Source: Bacteroidota bacterium (GTDB taxonomy: Bacteria; Bacteroidota; Ignavibacteria; OLB7). Taken from it: a stretch of 64,000 nt of DNA. The notes under the pieces were generated by a model. The model worked only from the letters and a program-made list of their open reading frames with translations. It did not search any database and was not told the DNA's origin. Below are positions 21,301 to 29,360 of this stretch, piece by piece. The stretch lies in NCBI GenBank assembly GCA_018266795.1, contig JAFDZV010000043.1:94005-158004 (forward strand), in the 5' to 3' direction. Made by a program: the position numbers and the translations under genes. How positions within the stretch are numbered: position 1 is the first letter of the stretch; every line of letters begins with the position of its first letter.

Positions 21301-24300
21301 GATCCGGCCAACATCGACGCCTGGGTGGACAAGCCCTCCGTGATGCCGACCGACAATACGTCGATGAAGATCAGCCTGCTGCAGATGCTGCTCCTCGCGG
21401 GGCAGGACTATCACATCGCACGCATGCTCGGCCTGGGATATATCGACACGCCGCTGTCGCCCACCAATCAGTCGGACCCGCAGCAGTTCGTCTACTTCGC
21501 CGAGTATTCCGCCGTCGCCGATCCCACGAGTGATACCACCGTGGTGGTGCATCGCTACCTGACGTTGCCGACCGGGCAGTACGACGATCGTCTCCCGGTT
21601 GCACCGGAGGTGGATGCGCTGGACTATCACTTCGGCGAGCCGTTCACCGACAGCGACGGCTACACGCGCTTCGGCGACGTCCGCTACGTGCGGGTGTACC
21701 GCAAGCCGCTCGAATTCGATCTCCCGGTTGACGGCTTCTACCAGACCTCTTCGCTCTACAGTCGCGGGAAACGATCGCGCCCGATTCAGTTCGGCGTGAA
21801 GTACGGCGAGATGCAGGGCCCGAATCCGAACGACCCGGTGGTCTGGGCCGTGCCCGATCCAAGCAACGACGCACCGGAGTACGCCGCGGACGACTACGTT
21901 CCGTATCGTGACCACGCGCTCTATCCGGAGGTGGTGCCGATTCCGGATTCGGGTCCGGACGAGACCGGGAGGCTGCTGGTGTATACGCATCGGATCGAGA
22001 AGGCGGGGAACGTCGGGCCTCACAAGTACGGTCTCTACGGCATCAACTGGTTCTCGCGTGTATCTCCGGAGCTGAATCTGAGCGATGTCTCCGACAATCA
22101 GTTCCCGGTGCGCAATCTTCTGATGCCGCCGTTGAACCTCGCCGCGCAGTTCATTCAGCCGGAGGATCCTCCCGTGTTCACCACGGTGAACGAGCAGACC
22201 GCAAGCCTGTTCGGCAAGACGCGCGTCACGTTCAACTGGAACCACAATCACAACATCGCCTATCAACGGGCAGATGCCGTGGACCTCTATTTCCGTTCCG
22301 AGCCTTCGATGAATATCAAGGGGCAGGTGCTCACCTCCAAGGTGTCCGGCGGTTTCGCCACCGTCACCACAACCTCGTACGTGGACATCTCCGCCCTGGT
22401 GCCCGGCGGCGAGACGGTTGCTCCCACGATTCAACCGTCCGACACGGACAGGTTCAAGGGGAGCATGCTTGTGACGCCGAGCGAGAAGTTCCCGATCTCG
22501 GCGGTGACGCGCGATGCCGGAACCGGATTCCCGGTGTTCGTGGTGGAGGTGATCACGCTTGCCGGAAGCGACGGCACGCCGGGCACGGGGCCGGTGGTTG
22601 CGCCGATCGCCGGTGAGCTCTTCCTGGTTGTGGAGAACCTGAACCGGGTGATCGACGAGCAGGGAATCTTCTCCGGCTGGACGCGGCTGGACAACAACAG
22701 GATTCCGCTCCTGCAGTTCAACGAGTGGCCGTTCCCGGTTGGCCCGGTCTACACGGAGCCGGTGACCGTGAACCAGCGGACGGAGAATGTGCCGATGGGC
22801 GGGCTTACCGACATGAGCGCCAGCGTGACACGTTACTCCGGCTCCGGGTTCGACGGCGTGTACAAGGTGATCATGCCGTCCACCACGCTCTTTCCGTATA
22901 CCACGAAATACCCCGGCGCGCTGGTGGACTTCTACCGCGGAACCGCGCGCGTGCAGCTCTATACCAGCCTGGGCGAGGTGAAGGTTGTGGATGTGTTGAA
23001 GATCGACTCGAACAGCCCGTTGACGATCTACGTGTACGACGCCGACACCACACCGGGCAAGGAGCTTGCCCCGGCGGTTGGCTCCGCAACAGTGCGCGTG
23101 AACTTCCATCCCGGATATCGCGCCTATATCGATCTTCACCTGGACGGTGTGACCGATGCGAATATCCTTCCCGTTGCTCCGGAGGCGTCGCGCATCACGT
23201 ACATGGCGGCGAAGTCCGTGGATACCCTCCATCAGGTGGGCATGGAGCCGTATCGCTCCGTGCTCTCGACGCCGGTGATCCATCTGTCGCGTCTGCAGAT
23301 CGCGGCGGAGCAGCCGCAGGCGCTGTATGGCCCGATGTTCGCAACGCGACCGGACGTGTACGGCAAGGCGACGTACATGTTCGATACACCGCTTCGCAGC
23401 GGGCGCACAACGCCGCCGTACGGACTGCTCTTCTGCCGAGCCGATGAGATGGCCATCCTCAGCATCCTGTACACGCAGGCAACGATCCGGGATCAGATCC
23501 TTCCCAATCTGCCTCCATCGGGCGATGATGCGATCCTCGATCAGCGATGGACGGATCTGATTCAGGTGAACACGGACGGCAGCGGACTGTTCCCGACCTA
23601 TCCCGGCGAAACGTTCCACTTTCCCAAACCCGATCGGGCAACGGAGGCGAACTACATCGGGCACTACTCGGTGTTCGATGGGGCGCATACGCCCTCAAGC
23701 ATCAAGCCGGATATCCTGAATGCGATTGCCGAGGCGTTCCTGCCGCTCACCGAGTCGTACGTGGTGTACGATCAGATCAGCAGCGCGTCGCTGCAGACCT
23801 CCAGCTCCAGGCCGGTGATTCGCGGTGCCGATGGTGGGCTGTTGAAGCAGGGGGATGCCGGCTACGATCCCTATCCGATGATTCGTCGTGGCACGGCCGG
23901 CGGCGCAACCGTTGTTCGCTTCGCGGACTACACACTGGACGGGGCCTCGCACAACATCTACTTCTACTACGTGCGCGAGCTCAACAACGAGCTCAAGTCA
24001 CCGGAGAAGCCGAGTCCGATTATCGGCCCGGTCCGGCTGGTGAACACGATGCCGCCGGTTGCACCGAACATCCTCTCCGTGCGGGCGCAGTCCAACGATT
24101 CGATACTCGGGCTGGCGCCGGCGGTGATCTTCACGTTCAACCGGTATCCCGATGTGGAGCGGATAACGCATGTGCGCATCTACCGGACATCATCGGAGGC
24201 GGCATCCACGGTGATCCGTTCCATGAAACTGGTAGCCGAGGTGGAGCTTCCCACCACCGGAACCGATCCGTACAGCGTTGCCGATACGTTCAGCGATCTG

Positions 24301-24783
24301 GCCTCCGGCGAGGCGATACCGTTCAGCCAGCCGCTCTTCTACCGCCTGGTTGCGATGCGAACGATCACCAACGAGAACAACGCTGCCGAGCTGGTTCCGT
24401 CCATCCCATCGGAGACGGTGCTTGCCAGCGTCATGGACACGGCAAGCCCATCGGCGCCCATCATCACGCCCGGCTTTACGCCTATGCCGAATGCCGTGAC
24501 GCCGGACCGGCTGACCAGCGTGACGCTGACGTGGCCGAACGCAACGAGCGGCGGCACGTACACGCTCTTCAAGATGACGGCACAGGGACAGTGGCAGAAG
24601 GTGACGGACTTCCTTCCCAGCAATGCCTCGCAGATCTCCTACGACTGGTCCGCGGACCATGCCGGCGATCCCGATCTGCCGAAAATCGATGCGGATGGAA
24701 ATCCCGTATACCATCGCTTCAAGGTCACGGTGCTCAATTCGTCCGGCCTTGGAAGCCTGAACGAAGAGATGCTGGTGCTGTAA
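15325..24783 (+). CDS. Giant protein with Cys/Trp helical repeats and fibronectin-like C-terminus (3,152 aa)
   Basis: It begins MSQQQIALC, without a signal peptide. A beta-rich N-terminal domain covers about 130 residues. From about nt 15,735 to 20,280 the protein is a long array of alternating helical modules with conserved Trp and paired Cys. A PA14-like or jelly-roll stretch is inserted at about nt 17,950-18,370 (MRIQLTYLADDYATIYVDD, then AGRHCIRAEV). From about nt 20,330 the sequence becomes beta-rich (WTLTGDLVHHLPKSN) with several Ig/fibronectin-III-like domains, clearest near the end (about nt 24,030-24,400, VRIYRTSSEAAS; and 24,480-24,780, LTSVTLTWPNATSGG). It is the last of the three giant genes and is followed by a strong hairpin terminator. 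Function unknown. The shared repeat array shows that it is partly homologous to the preceding protein. Confidence 0.8.
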   Translation: MSQQQIALCTLTGITYLGADLGNQFTITIQANGEQNPFQVQIPVGANQPFNDHLTGVQQQEVPVALNIPVSITVSGIHAGHPVNGNASMTFTVATDPPEQQFSLPVNMFEPESGSATLMFTFSVIYRDPPVCYDPEWLCRNRFNWAVWQRWLCLGWDNLVDFYTLSPIVSLDQAFTDNAPHLQRLNSELGLGYTQPPVGASFADRQDFTFDTTMAAATSVSTLTWARRYIIDDFAEQVDDLMFDYVVLVYDRLPFFEFDLCRRWRQLLDCYCRFCRHRLELSPEAVAMYDSQAAPQIDGLYTQVANIVQTEAVDYFILPNMGINCDKLFYIVSFWAWWCRRCTIWIGLPVWAPPLDPYYDSLYTIRDSINATLIGQGWNFCNPPENDFCSRWGNVLTCLRHLCDNLALLPQSLIDDIESTFGTLVRSTYQAMGLTGISQTPGIANTCAMLSKIKGVIDFMCPEKAVPGNHARRSSLDDLLVQMEAAQSGFTARHANICDPTVPMTDCGDWQGIISCLSNICNHTIELPADIAATVLSLFGSVIDSIFAIAFPGQGGASASLSQLCTKIAQLATYFAGVCSSGQIDPVKKLALDAYLGALRSANTSLLADYPQICQATVTVPGGWCDEWYDKLNCLKRICRKSGQLDSSVITDFVSTFGSVIDRLDWLSDGPVGSYQARTMTLTRICEALDRILKYLQEICGNGTLDTIRKLRLDEELAQLRTLYDAFLAEYPDICIEADTFCDTWMTMLDCLARTFDRWYERQDDQNMIDLANAVLTSIGGTVDSAYVIVFGGGPQGYFPTDLDQLRYELLGLLEWFADRCACCGGTVTTQQRAQLQASLIAMQSHYDQLAECDAGCTVSQLTLTTGHSAWMITKADDAVLDAPRAPHVVTGTSGIGTPVSGAEWISPRESAADPIEGMTFFQRCFCVCTAGTMRIQLTYLADDYATIYVDDTELDHPTESSMHSSRSLDLTVTLSAGRHCIRAEVRNSPAYNMAYCCAGTITAVSATLTSDTCCAGEGAPIPLCDTVPLSCEELVTLPRLYQFLYCSSRAANDPIYSNAAFTAIANAISCFEGVLPEIIINLGLTPGDVPWLGNGYNNRLQRIIQVMLAAYANFGRLSALLRHRIGCFHMLLRTNVATLALTEVDRPSPCSDSCGTCTQWIDLLSCLCSICTTRADLGAGQSSLAAQIDTLVCTNMSSLYAWATGSGAAGVPLVTVPAPTACCDRLRPIMQVIAHHCLCCTGMDSGIAAQLGAYYTSVKPQVDGVVSVLAGASLLPCENVCMDRRTLLECLVKLCLRRDQLTSSQQSRFDSLFASSSTALYYALFQSMPGSSPLPSDVFGTTCWTLLTIARQFGWICSPYYVWSPDQRADVDDVFATLSANYATYLGELATAGVHFCSDSLDLCGRQAGIPDLYRTLCEVAPNTALAPIAAINAMLGCFKDDIPALQKRLGLAMTSYPTGGSFSDRLEMAAQVAAIAYSRYAELAPVHCLAVDFFYGILSSQTSRYAGLIAGDLPRAATTMSSYRAQWIEFLTCACRACDFVAGLSSADRVAFATIVTLVESPGSVLGTAIATLYTTVLSQSSLLGLPIVNDACATDTCRKLRIVTSFFDIYGLRLSDPAPSVVTAFAASFESVRDAVVTLRGALLTAGHNVCGDENTDSTIVQSGSLYIQAAGSSSADGSVRGVHLRWTLTGDLVHHLPKSNLAKPGTAYHGTNGFNKTNDFVTIYRAPYNPSDRFVAEIDFAAMVPQITGSIGGGVTWTFSNVRVDSRFPDAVTTVTIDFESGLYPVAIPGTPNTAHVQAVLAAYTGVYSAAAIPKTMFAFEVVPQSTGGTPQTQFEAISRNDDPEATEPEFLSCRETYIGLASPHRITSEAIDSVDFKCTNAKPSRIRLETFEDFYIGTKRRYLWKRIGDFGLSTDSTEVYNRLEDTSRYTVDGQWPRFDSSPATLAAGVMRMNVANYQDRWEPGAAHNRHPEQSLRSAVVQYLDFSKDPANIDAWVDKPSVMPTDNTSMKISLLQMLLLAGQDYHIARMLGLGYIDTPLSPTNQSDPQQFVYFAEYSAVADPTSDTTVVVHRYLTLPTGQYDDRLPVAPEVDALDYHFGEPFTDSDGYTRFGDVRYVRVYRKPLEFDLPVDGFYQTSSLYSRGKRSRPIQFGVKYGEMQGPNPNDPVVWAVPDPSNDAPEYAADDYVPYRDHALYPEVVPIPDSGPDETGRLLVYTHRIEKAGNVGPHKYGLYGINWFSRVSPELNLSDVSDNQFPVRNLLMPPLNLAAQFIQPEDPPVFTTVNEQTASLFGKTRVTFNWNHNHNIAYQRADAVDLYFRSEPSMNIKGQVLTSKVSGGFATVTTTSYVDISALVPGGETVAPTIQPSDTDRFKGSMLVTPSEKFPISAVTRDAGTGFPVFVVEVITLAGSDGTPGTGPVVAPIAGELFLVVENLNRVIDEQGIFSGWTRLDNNRIPLLQFNEWPFPVGPVYTEPVTVNQRTENVPMGGLTDMSASVTRYSGSGFDGVYKVIMPSTTLFPYTTKYPGALVDFYRGTARVQLYTSLGEVKVVDVLKIDSNSPLTIYVYDADTTPGKELAPAVGSATVRVNFHPGYRAYIDLHLDGVTDANILPVAPEASRITYMAAKSVDTLHQVGMEPYRSVLSTPVIHLSRLQIAAEQPQALYGPMFATRPDVYGKATYMFDTPLRSGRTTPPYGLLFCRADEMAILSILYTQATIRDQILPNLPPSGDDAILDQRWTDLIQVNTDGSGLFPTYPGETFHFPKPDRATEANYIGHYSVFDGAHTPSSIKPDILNAIAEAFLPLTESYVVYDQISSASLQTSSSRPVIRGADGGLLKQGDAGYDPYPMIRRGTAGGATVVRFADYTLDGASHNIYFYYVRELNNELKSPEKPSPIIGPVRLVNTMPPVAPNILSVRAQSNDSILGLAPAVIFTFNRYPDVERITHVRIYRTSSEAASTVIRSMKLVAEVELPTTGTDPYSVADTFSDLASGEAIPFSQPLFYRLVAMRTITNENNAAELVPSIPSETVLASVMDTASPSAPIITPGFTPMPNAVTPDRLTSVTLTWPNATSGGTYTLFKMTAQGQWQKVTDFLPSNASQISYDWSADHAGDPDLPKIDADGNPVYHRFKVTVLNSSGLGSLNEEMLVL
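15735..20280 (+). repeat. Alternating Cys/Trp helical repeat array in the third giant protein
   Basis: A-type modules start near nt 16,100 (LCRRWRQLLDCYCRFC), 16,485 (FCSRWGNVLTCLRHLC), 16,841 (DCGDWQGIISCLSNIC), 17,192 (WCDEWYDKLNCLKRIC), 17,544 (FCDTWMTMLDCLARTF), 18,793 (TCTQWIDLLSCLCSIC), 19,164 (VCMDRRTLLECLVKLC) and 19,895 (YRAQWIEFLTCACRAC). B-type modules (C-x6-9-hydrophobic-x-C) lie between them near 16,660, 17,010, 17,375, 17,740, 18,990, 19,350 and 20,120. An A/B pair spans about 350-360 nt (about 120 residues). C-type modules (PRLYQFLYC, PDLYRTLCE) occur near 18,430 and 19,560. The consensus is roughly [FWT]C-x2-W-x3-L-x-C-L-x2-[IL]C. Confidence 0.7.
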
Positions 24784-24821
24784 CAGCAGTTGCAGCGGAG
24801 CTGTACAACAGATCAGTCCAT

Positions 24822-24851
24822 GCGCGGCCCCGGCATCAGCCGGGGCCGCGC
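24822..24851 (+). terminator. Terminator of the giant-gene unit
   Basis: GCGCGGCCCCGGC (24822-24834), loop ATCA, and GCCGGGGCCGCGC (24839-24851) form a perfect 13-bp stem, followed by a T/G-rich tail (TGTTGGTTGGT). It lies 38 nt after the stop of the third giant gene. Confidence 0.75.
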
Positions 24852-25684
24852 TGTTGGTTGGTACCGCTTTGCGGCTATCGGGGGCGCTCCGGGCGCGTTG
24901 CGCTGCGCTGCGCCTGCATCACGCCAATTGTTTTGCGGCGCTGGGTAGCGGCTGCGTTCACCGTATTCCATGATCCCGGCGAACAACGATGCCCCATGCG
25001 TGGTGAATCATGCATGGGGCATCGTCATATCCGAAACGTCGCCGCCGCCGATACGGTGCGCCGGTGGTGTGCGGATGCCCACTGACGCCACACGTCCCGC
25101 CGTCCGATTGTCGAGACCGGATGACGGGAACAAATTCTTCCGAGAATATTGTCGGAATAAAAGAGTCGGCATATGCGATCATGCGCAATCATTTCTCCCG
25201 GCGGTCTCGTTAACAGGGAGACGCTTCTCTGCGCGGCACGCTCGCGTGGCTGCATTTGAAGCCTGAAGAGCGTGCAGAGTTCGGTACCGAGAAGGCGGCG
25301 TCCGGATGCCGTGTGGTTGTCCTTCGATGGCGGCATTGTCGCCATCGTGCACTGCGCAGGACGCGATTCCCCGGGTCTGTTCGCGTCGTGTCCGGCATTG
25401 ACATGGCAATCATTGTTCGACGTCTGCATTGGTGGGCTCTGTCCGATAATTGTTTTATGAGCCGGTCGCGAGCGATCGGTGCCCGTGGCAAGGCGCACGA
25501 ACCGGACGTCGCGGCGCAACTTCGAGCGAGTGCAACCTGGCCGCAGGCGTTCAAGCGCCACGGTCCGGCCCAAGCGAGATTGTCCGACAGAGCCTGGTAG
25601 ATCAATACGGCTTGCTTCATCGGGGAAGCCGGACCGCGAATGCGGCAACCGGTAACCGTGCAACTTCACGATTCACGATTTCAT
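24852..25684 (+). other. Gene-poor stretch with one long hairpin
   Basis: I see no convincing gene here. A perfect 14-bp inverted repeat, ACGATGCCCCATGC (24986-24999) and GCATGGGGCATCGT (25012-25025), with a 12-nt loop, sits in the middle. Its ATGCCCC/GGGGCAT core also occurs in the hairpin at 37846. The remainder (25,030-25,680) contains only short overlapping frames with no family resemblance. Confidence 0.5.
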
Positions 25685-26530
25685 ATGAACAGCAACGGAA
25701 TCCAACGGGGCATGGGTGGAGCACGGGGAGTCGATATCGCCGACATCGAGCGGTTGGGGCTTACGGCAATTGGGGGGATGCTCACCGGCTATCTGCTTAC
25801 GCGCAAGGCATGGGGGGCGCGGGCGCTGGCCATGGTGGGCGGCTCGATGCTCTATCGCGGCATATGTGGGCACTGGCCGATGCACGAGTTCCTGCATGCG
25901 GATCAGGAGCCGGAGTCCGCACGTGGCATCGACGGAGGAATCGAGATGCATGCGGTTGTCACCATTCGATCGCCGCTGTCGGATGTATACAACCGATGGT
26001 GCGATATGGCGGCGTTCCCGCAGTTCATGAAATATCTGGAGTCGGTGGAGGTGCTCTCGGACGGGAAATCCCGTTGGACGGCCAAGGCTCCTCTGGGGAC
26101 AACGCTGAGCTGGACTGCGGAGATAACGCACGCGGAGCCAAACCAGCTTATTGCATGGCAGTCCGTACACGATGCAATGGTGGCAAATGCCGGCGAGGTA
26201 CGATTCGAGGAGGCAGCCGGCGGGCGCGGCACTACAGTCCACGTTCGAATGGCCTACCGTGCGCCATTCGGCAGCGTCGGGGTTCTGCTGGCGAAGCTTC
26301 TGGGGGAGAATCCATCGCATCACCTCAATGAGGATATGAAACGCCTCAAGCAGTTGATGGAGACCGGGGAGGTTCCCACCGTCGAAGGGCAGCCGCACGG
26401 CCGCCAGGCGATTCCTCCCGGCGAGGAACGGCCCGATCTGGAGAGGCGTTACGGGTGGCACGAGCGGGACAAGGTGGAGGAAGCCTCCTGGGAGTCCTTC
26501 CCGGCGAGCGACCCGCCGGCGCACTGGTAG
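25685..26530 (+). CDS. Membrane-anchored SRPBCC (START-like) protein
   Basis: The start chosen is ATG at 25685 (MNSNGIQRGMGG, 281 aa); the frame is open further upstream. Residues about 17-65 form a DUF2892/YgaP-like double hydrophobic segment ending in the typical GGSMLYRGICGHWPM block. Residues about 85-230 are a polyketide-cyclase-like SRPBCC domain (VVTIRSPLSDVYNRW, FPQFMKYLESVEVL). The tail carries the short motif EASWESFPASDPPAHW, often seen in this and other stress-related bacterial families. This arrangement is known in many bacteria, usually near zinc-dependent dehydrogenases, as here (176 nt downstream). A lipid or hydrophobic ligand is plausible but not established. Confidence 0.85.
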   Translation: MNSNGIQRGMGGARGVDIADIERLGLTAIGGMLTGYLLTRKAWGARALAMVGGSMLYRGICGHWPMHEFLHADQEPESARGIDGGIEMHAVVTIRSPLSDVYNRWCDMAAFPQFMKYLESVEVLSDGKSRWTAKAPLGTTLSWTAEITHAEPNQLIAWQSVHDAMVANAGEVRFEEAAGGRGTTVHVRMAYRAPFGSVGVLLAKLLGENPSHHLNEDMKRLKQLMETGEVPTVEGQPHGRQAIPPGEERPDLERRYGWHERDKVEEASWESFPASDPPAHW

Positions 26531-26705
26531 CAACGAGCCGAACGCCGGTGAGGCCGGGTGCGGTGAGGCCGGGTGCGGTGAGCCGGCGCGGAGTGCGAAA
26601 TGCAGAGCGGCTACGTGGATGCGTCTCCCGGGGAATGCATGGCACACAGGTTCTTCCGCCGGCGTGGTCATGATAAAAATGTCATAGATAAAATGAGGTT
26701 CGGCG

Positions 26706-27872
26706 ATGAAAGCGCTCTGTTGGTATGGCGCGGGCGACGTCCGCGTGGAGAACGTTCCGGATCCAACGATCCTCAATCCACGGGATGTCATCGTGGAGGT
26801 TACCGCTACTGCGATCTGTGGTTCGGATCTCCACATCTATAACGGCTATATCCCGACCATGCGCAAGGGAGATATCCTTGGCCATGAATTCGCCGGGGTT
26901 GTCGTGGAGGTGGGAAGCAAGGATATGAAGCTGAAGCGCGGCGACAACGTTGTTGTTCCGTTCGCGATCGCCTGCGGCAATTGTTTCTTCTGCGAACGGA
27001 ACATGTGGTCGCTGTGCGACAACTCCAACCCAAATGCGGCGATGGCCGAGGCCGTGTATGGATATTCCTCGGCAGGCCTGTTCGGGTATTCGCATCTTTT
27101 CGGCGGATACGCCGGCGGGCAGGCTCAATATGTTCGCGTTCCGTACGGTGATGTGGGGCCGCTCAAAATTCCGGCTGGAATAACCGATAAACAGGCGCTC
27201 TTTCTTTCCGACATTTTTCCAACCGGCTACATGGCGGCGGAGAATTGCAATATCCAGCCGGGGGATACGGTTGCCGTCTGGGGTTGCGGTCCGGTTGGCC
27301 AGTTCGCAATCAGGAGTGCCTTTCTACAGGGCGCCGAACGCGTTATCGCCATCGATCACTACACCGAACGGCTGCACATGGCCGAACAGGGCGGAGCCGA
27401 GACGATCAACTATGAAGATGCCGATCTGCTCGACTTGATCAAGGAATGTACCGGCGGGATCGGCCCCGATGCCTGTATCGATGCCGTCGGCATGGAAGCG
27501 CATGGTGCAAGCGTTCCTGCCCTCTACGATTATGCAAAGCAGAAGGTGAGGTTCGAGAGCGACCGTCCGAACGTTCTGCGCCAGGCGATCCAGGCCTGTC
27601 GCAAGGGAGGAACCGTCTCCATTCCCGGCGTGTATACCGGTTTCATCGACAAGGTTCCGTTCGGTGCCGCGTTCAGCAAGGGGCTGACGCTGAAGACCGG
27701 CCAGACCCACGTTCACAGATATATGGAGCGGCTTCTGCAGAATATCGTCGACGGCGCGATCGATCCTTCCTTCGTCATCACCCACAATTTGAAGCTGGAT
27801 GATGCGGCGTCGGGATACGCCACATTCAACGAGCAGAAGGGAGAGTGCATCAAGGTGGTGATGACGCCGTGA
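26706..27872 (+). CDS. Zinc-dependent alcohol/formaldehyde dehydrogenase (MDR family)
   Basis: 388 aa with all the hallmarks of zinc-dependent medium-chain dehydrogenases: catalytic zinc ligands Cys38 (ICGSDLH) and His60-Glu61 (GHEFAG), structural zinc Cys90, Cys93, Cys96 and Cys104 ([15 protein letters not shown]), and a nucleotide-binding GCGPVG at about 193-198. The [11 protein letters not shown] stretch and the extended C-terminal half ([18 protein letters not shown]) match the glutathione-independent formaldehyde dehydrogenase-like subgroup, so an aldehyde or alcohol oxidised with NAD(P) is likely; the substrate cannot be read from sequence. It follows the SRPBCC gene, a pairing seen in other genomes, and may be transcribed with it or from the AT-rich stretch at 26,668-26,700. 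Confidence 0.9.
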   Translation: MKALCWYGAGDVRVENVPDPTILNPRDVIVEVTATAICGSDLHIYNGYIPTMRKGDILGHEFAGVVVEVGSKDMKLKRGDNVVVPFAIACGNCFFCERNMWSLCDNSNPNAAMAEAVYGYSSAGLFGYSHLFGGYAGGQAQYVRVPYGDVGPLKIPAGITDKQALFLSDIFPTGYMAAENCNIQPGDTVAVWGCGPVGQFAIRSAFLQGAERVIAIDHYTERLHMAEQGGAETINYEDADLLDLIKECTGGIGPDACIDAVGMEAHGASVPALYDYAKQKVRFESDRPNVLRQAIQACRKGGTVSIPGVYTGFIDKVPFGAAFSKGLTLKTGQTHVHRYMERLLQNIVDGAIDPSFVITHNLKLDDAASGYATFNEQKGECIKVVMTP

Positions 27873-28000
27873 TTCATCGGCTGATCCGGGGATGTGAGAT
27901 TCCCGCATGCGTTCAGGGCTTCCGATCGTGAACCCCTGGGGAATGGAACGGGCACAGTTCGGCGGGACTCTTCCTCGTCTCAATCGCGGTTGCGGTGAAC

Positions 28001-28174
28001 ATGGTGCGGCCGCGGTACTGGCGCCTCTCCGGCGAGTCCGATCTTCTGGATGAGTACGCCCGGCAGATTCGGTTCTATCGCCTGCATGTCATCATCTGGC
28101 TCGCTCTCTGGGTGTGTGCAGTGGGTGCGAATCTCCTTTCGTTCGGCGCAGATCCGGCTCCCGTAACGGGTTGA
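28001..28174 (+). CDS. Possible small one-TM protein or gene remnant
   Basis: A 57-codon frame reads MVRPRYWRLSGES, then LLDEYARQIRFYR and one strongly hydrophobic helix (LHVIIWLALWVCAVGANLL). The frame extends upstream with another hydrophobic run (GLFLVSIAVAV) but no ATG before a stop, so the original start may be lost. No clear ribosome site is seen. It could be a two-helix small membrane protein starting at GTG 27,995 or a decayed remnant. The surrounding interval (27,873-28,322) holds nothing else. Confidence 0.3.
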   Translation: MVRPRYWRLSGESDLLDEYARQIRFYRLHVIIWLALWVCAVGANLLSFGADPAPVTG

Positions 28175-28322
28175 CGAGGAAGAGATGGGGGCATCCGGCT
28201 TTGGAGATCGCCCGTCGTTGCCGTCACCCCGATGAAGGGGCCTGGAGCATGGAGATATTGCCGGCACGTCACACGCCAGACGTTCCGTGTATTCATCGCA
28301 TATCGCACTGCGATCCTTGTGG

Positions 28323-29099
28323 CTACCAGAGCCCCTCCAGAACGCCATGCACTCCCAGCTCGATGAATATCACCTGCACGCGCAACTGGTCGCTGTTCAA
28401 CGGGAGTTTTGCGGAAAACCCTCCCTGAAGTTCGAACTGAATATTTCTGGAGCCGCCGCGTATGAAGGCCACGGGGTCCAGGAAGATCGCGCGCGGATAC
28501 AGCGTGCTCCTCTCGGTGCGTGCCAGGTCCGTGAACCAGACGTAGGATGTGCGAAGTCCGAGGCCGCTTTCTCGTGCCTGCTCTGAGAAGCGGACTGCAT
28601 TTACCTGAACGAAGGCGCGGCGATAATTCCCCTCTACTCGGTAGGTGCCGTTCAGGTCGGGATAGAAGCCTGCGCCTGCCGTCGAGTCCAGCGGCCAGAG
28701 AGCCACGGCGTGGCCGGCTCCGTAGCCCGCCAGGATATCCATCTTCGCCGAACCGAACCGCAACGACTTCCCGATTCCGCCTTCAGCGAAACGGAGCGAT
28801 ACGTTCCTGCTGCCGGTGCCGCTCGAGAACCATCCGCCGTCGTAGGCAAATGAGCCCAGGAGCGACCAGCCATCGATCGGGGCAACCTCTGCCGTCGCGT
28901 TGAAACTGCTGGCGCCGTAGTACAGGCCGCCCTGCACCGTCCCGGCCCTGTCAGGCAGGGAGGAGTGCATCACGTTCGGCGTGTACAGCGGAGCGCACGC
29001 GCTGATGACGGCTACAATCACGAGCGCGGCGATGAGTGCCGCGGGAACAATCGTTCCTGCCCGGGAACGCAGGCGGAGGGGACGGCGGGATCGTGACAT
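28323..29099 (-). CDS. Outer-membrane-type lipoprotein, beta-rich
   Basis: The start chosen is ATG at 29099 (MSRSRRPLRLR), giving 258 aa. A positively charged N-terminus and long hydrophobic core (PAALIAALVIVAVISAC) end in a lipobox-like ISAC, so it is probably a lipoprotein. The mature part is made of alternating amphipathic strands (VQGGLYYGASSFNATAEV, GWSLLGSFAYDGGWFS, NVSLRFAEGGIGKSL, FIRGGSRNIQFELQGGF), as expected for a small outer-membrane beta barrel or barrel-like surface protein. No named family is recognised. It lies 261 nt downstream of the phosphoesterase on the same strand. Confidence 0.7.
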   Translation of the reverse strand: MSRSRRPLRLRSRAGTIVPAALIAALVIVAVISACAPLYTPNVMHSSLPDRAGTVQGGLYYGASSFNATAEVAPIDGWSLLGSFAYDGGWFSSGTGSRNVSLRFAEGGIGKSLRFGSAKMDILAGYGAGHAVALWPLDSTAGAGFYPDLNGTYRVEGNYRRAFVQVNAVRFSEQARESGLGLRTSYVWFTDLARTERSTLYPRAIFLDPVAFIRGGSRNIQFELQGGFSAKLPLNSDQLRVQVIFIELGVHGVLEGLW

Positions 29100-29360
29100 T
29101 GATGTTGCACTGATGCGAGCGCTGCGCGAGTGCTGTGCGAGTGCCGGCACAACGCCGGCAACGCGGGCATGACACCCGCCGGCAATGGGTGTAACGCCAA
29201 CCCGGAACCGGGCTGCGCAGCCATCATCCCCGCCATTGCGGCATGCCGCCTTCAGCCGGACTTCGGCGCGATGCCCCAGGCATTCCGGCTGTGTGATATA
29301 CAGGCCGGTTCGCGTGATTTACGGACGCCGTCTGCGATGCGCGCGGGCGATGGCGCGCAA
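29100..29360 (-). other. Intergenic interval with two small GC-rich hairpins
   Basis: It lies between two minus-strand genes. TGCCGGC (29142-29148), loop ACAAC and GCCGGCA (29154-29160) form one perfect stem. GCGGG (29163-29167) and CCCGC (29175-29179) form another. They could separate the two transcripts, but neither has a T-run. Confidence 0.35.

Noticed and set aside
25450..26331. 293-codon plus-strand frame
   Set aside because: Overlaps the SRPBCC gene in another frame with Arg/Gly-rich translation.
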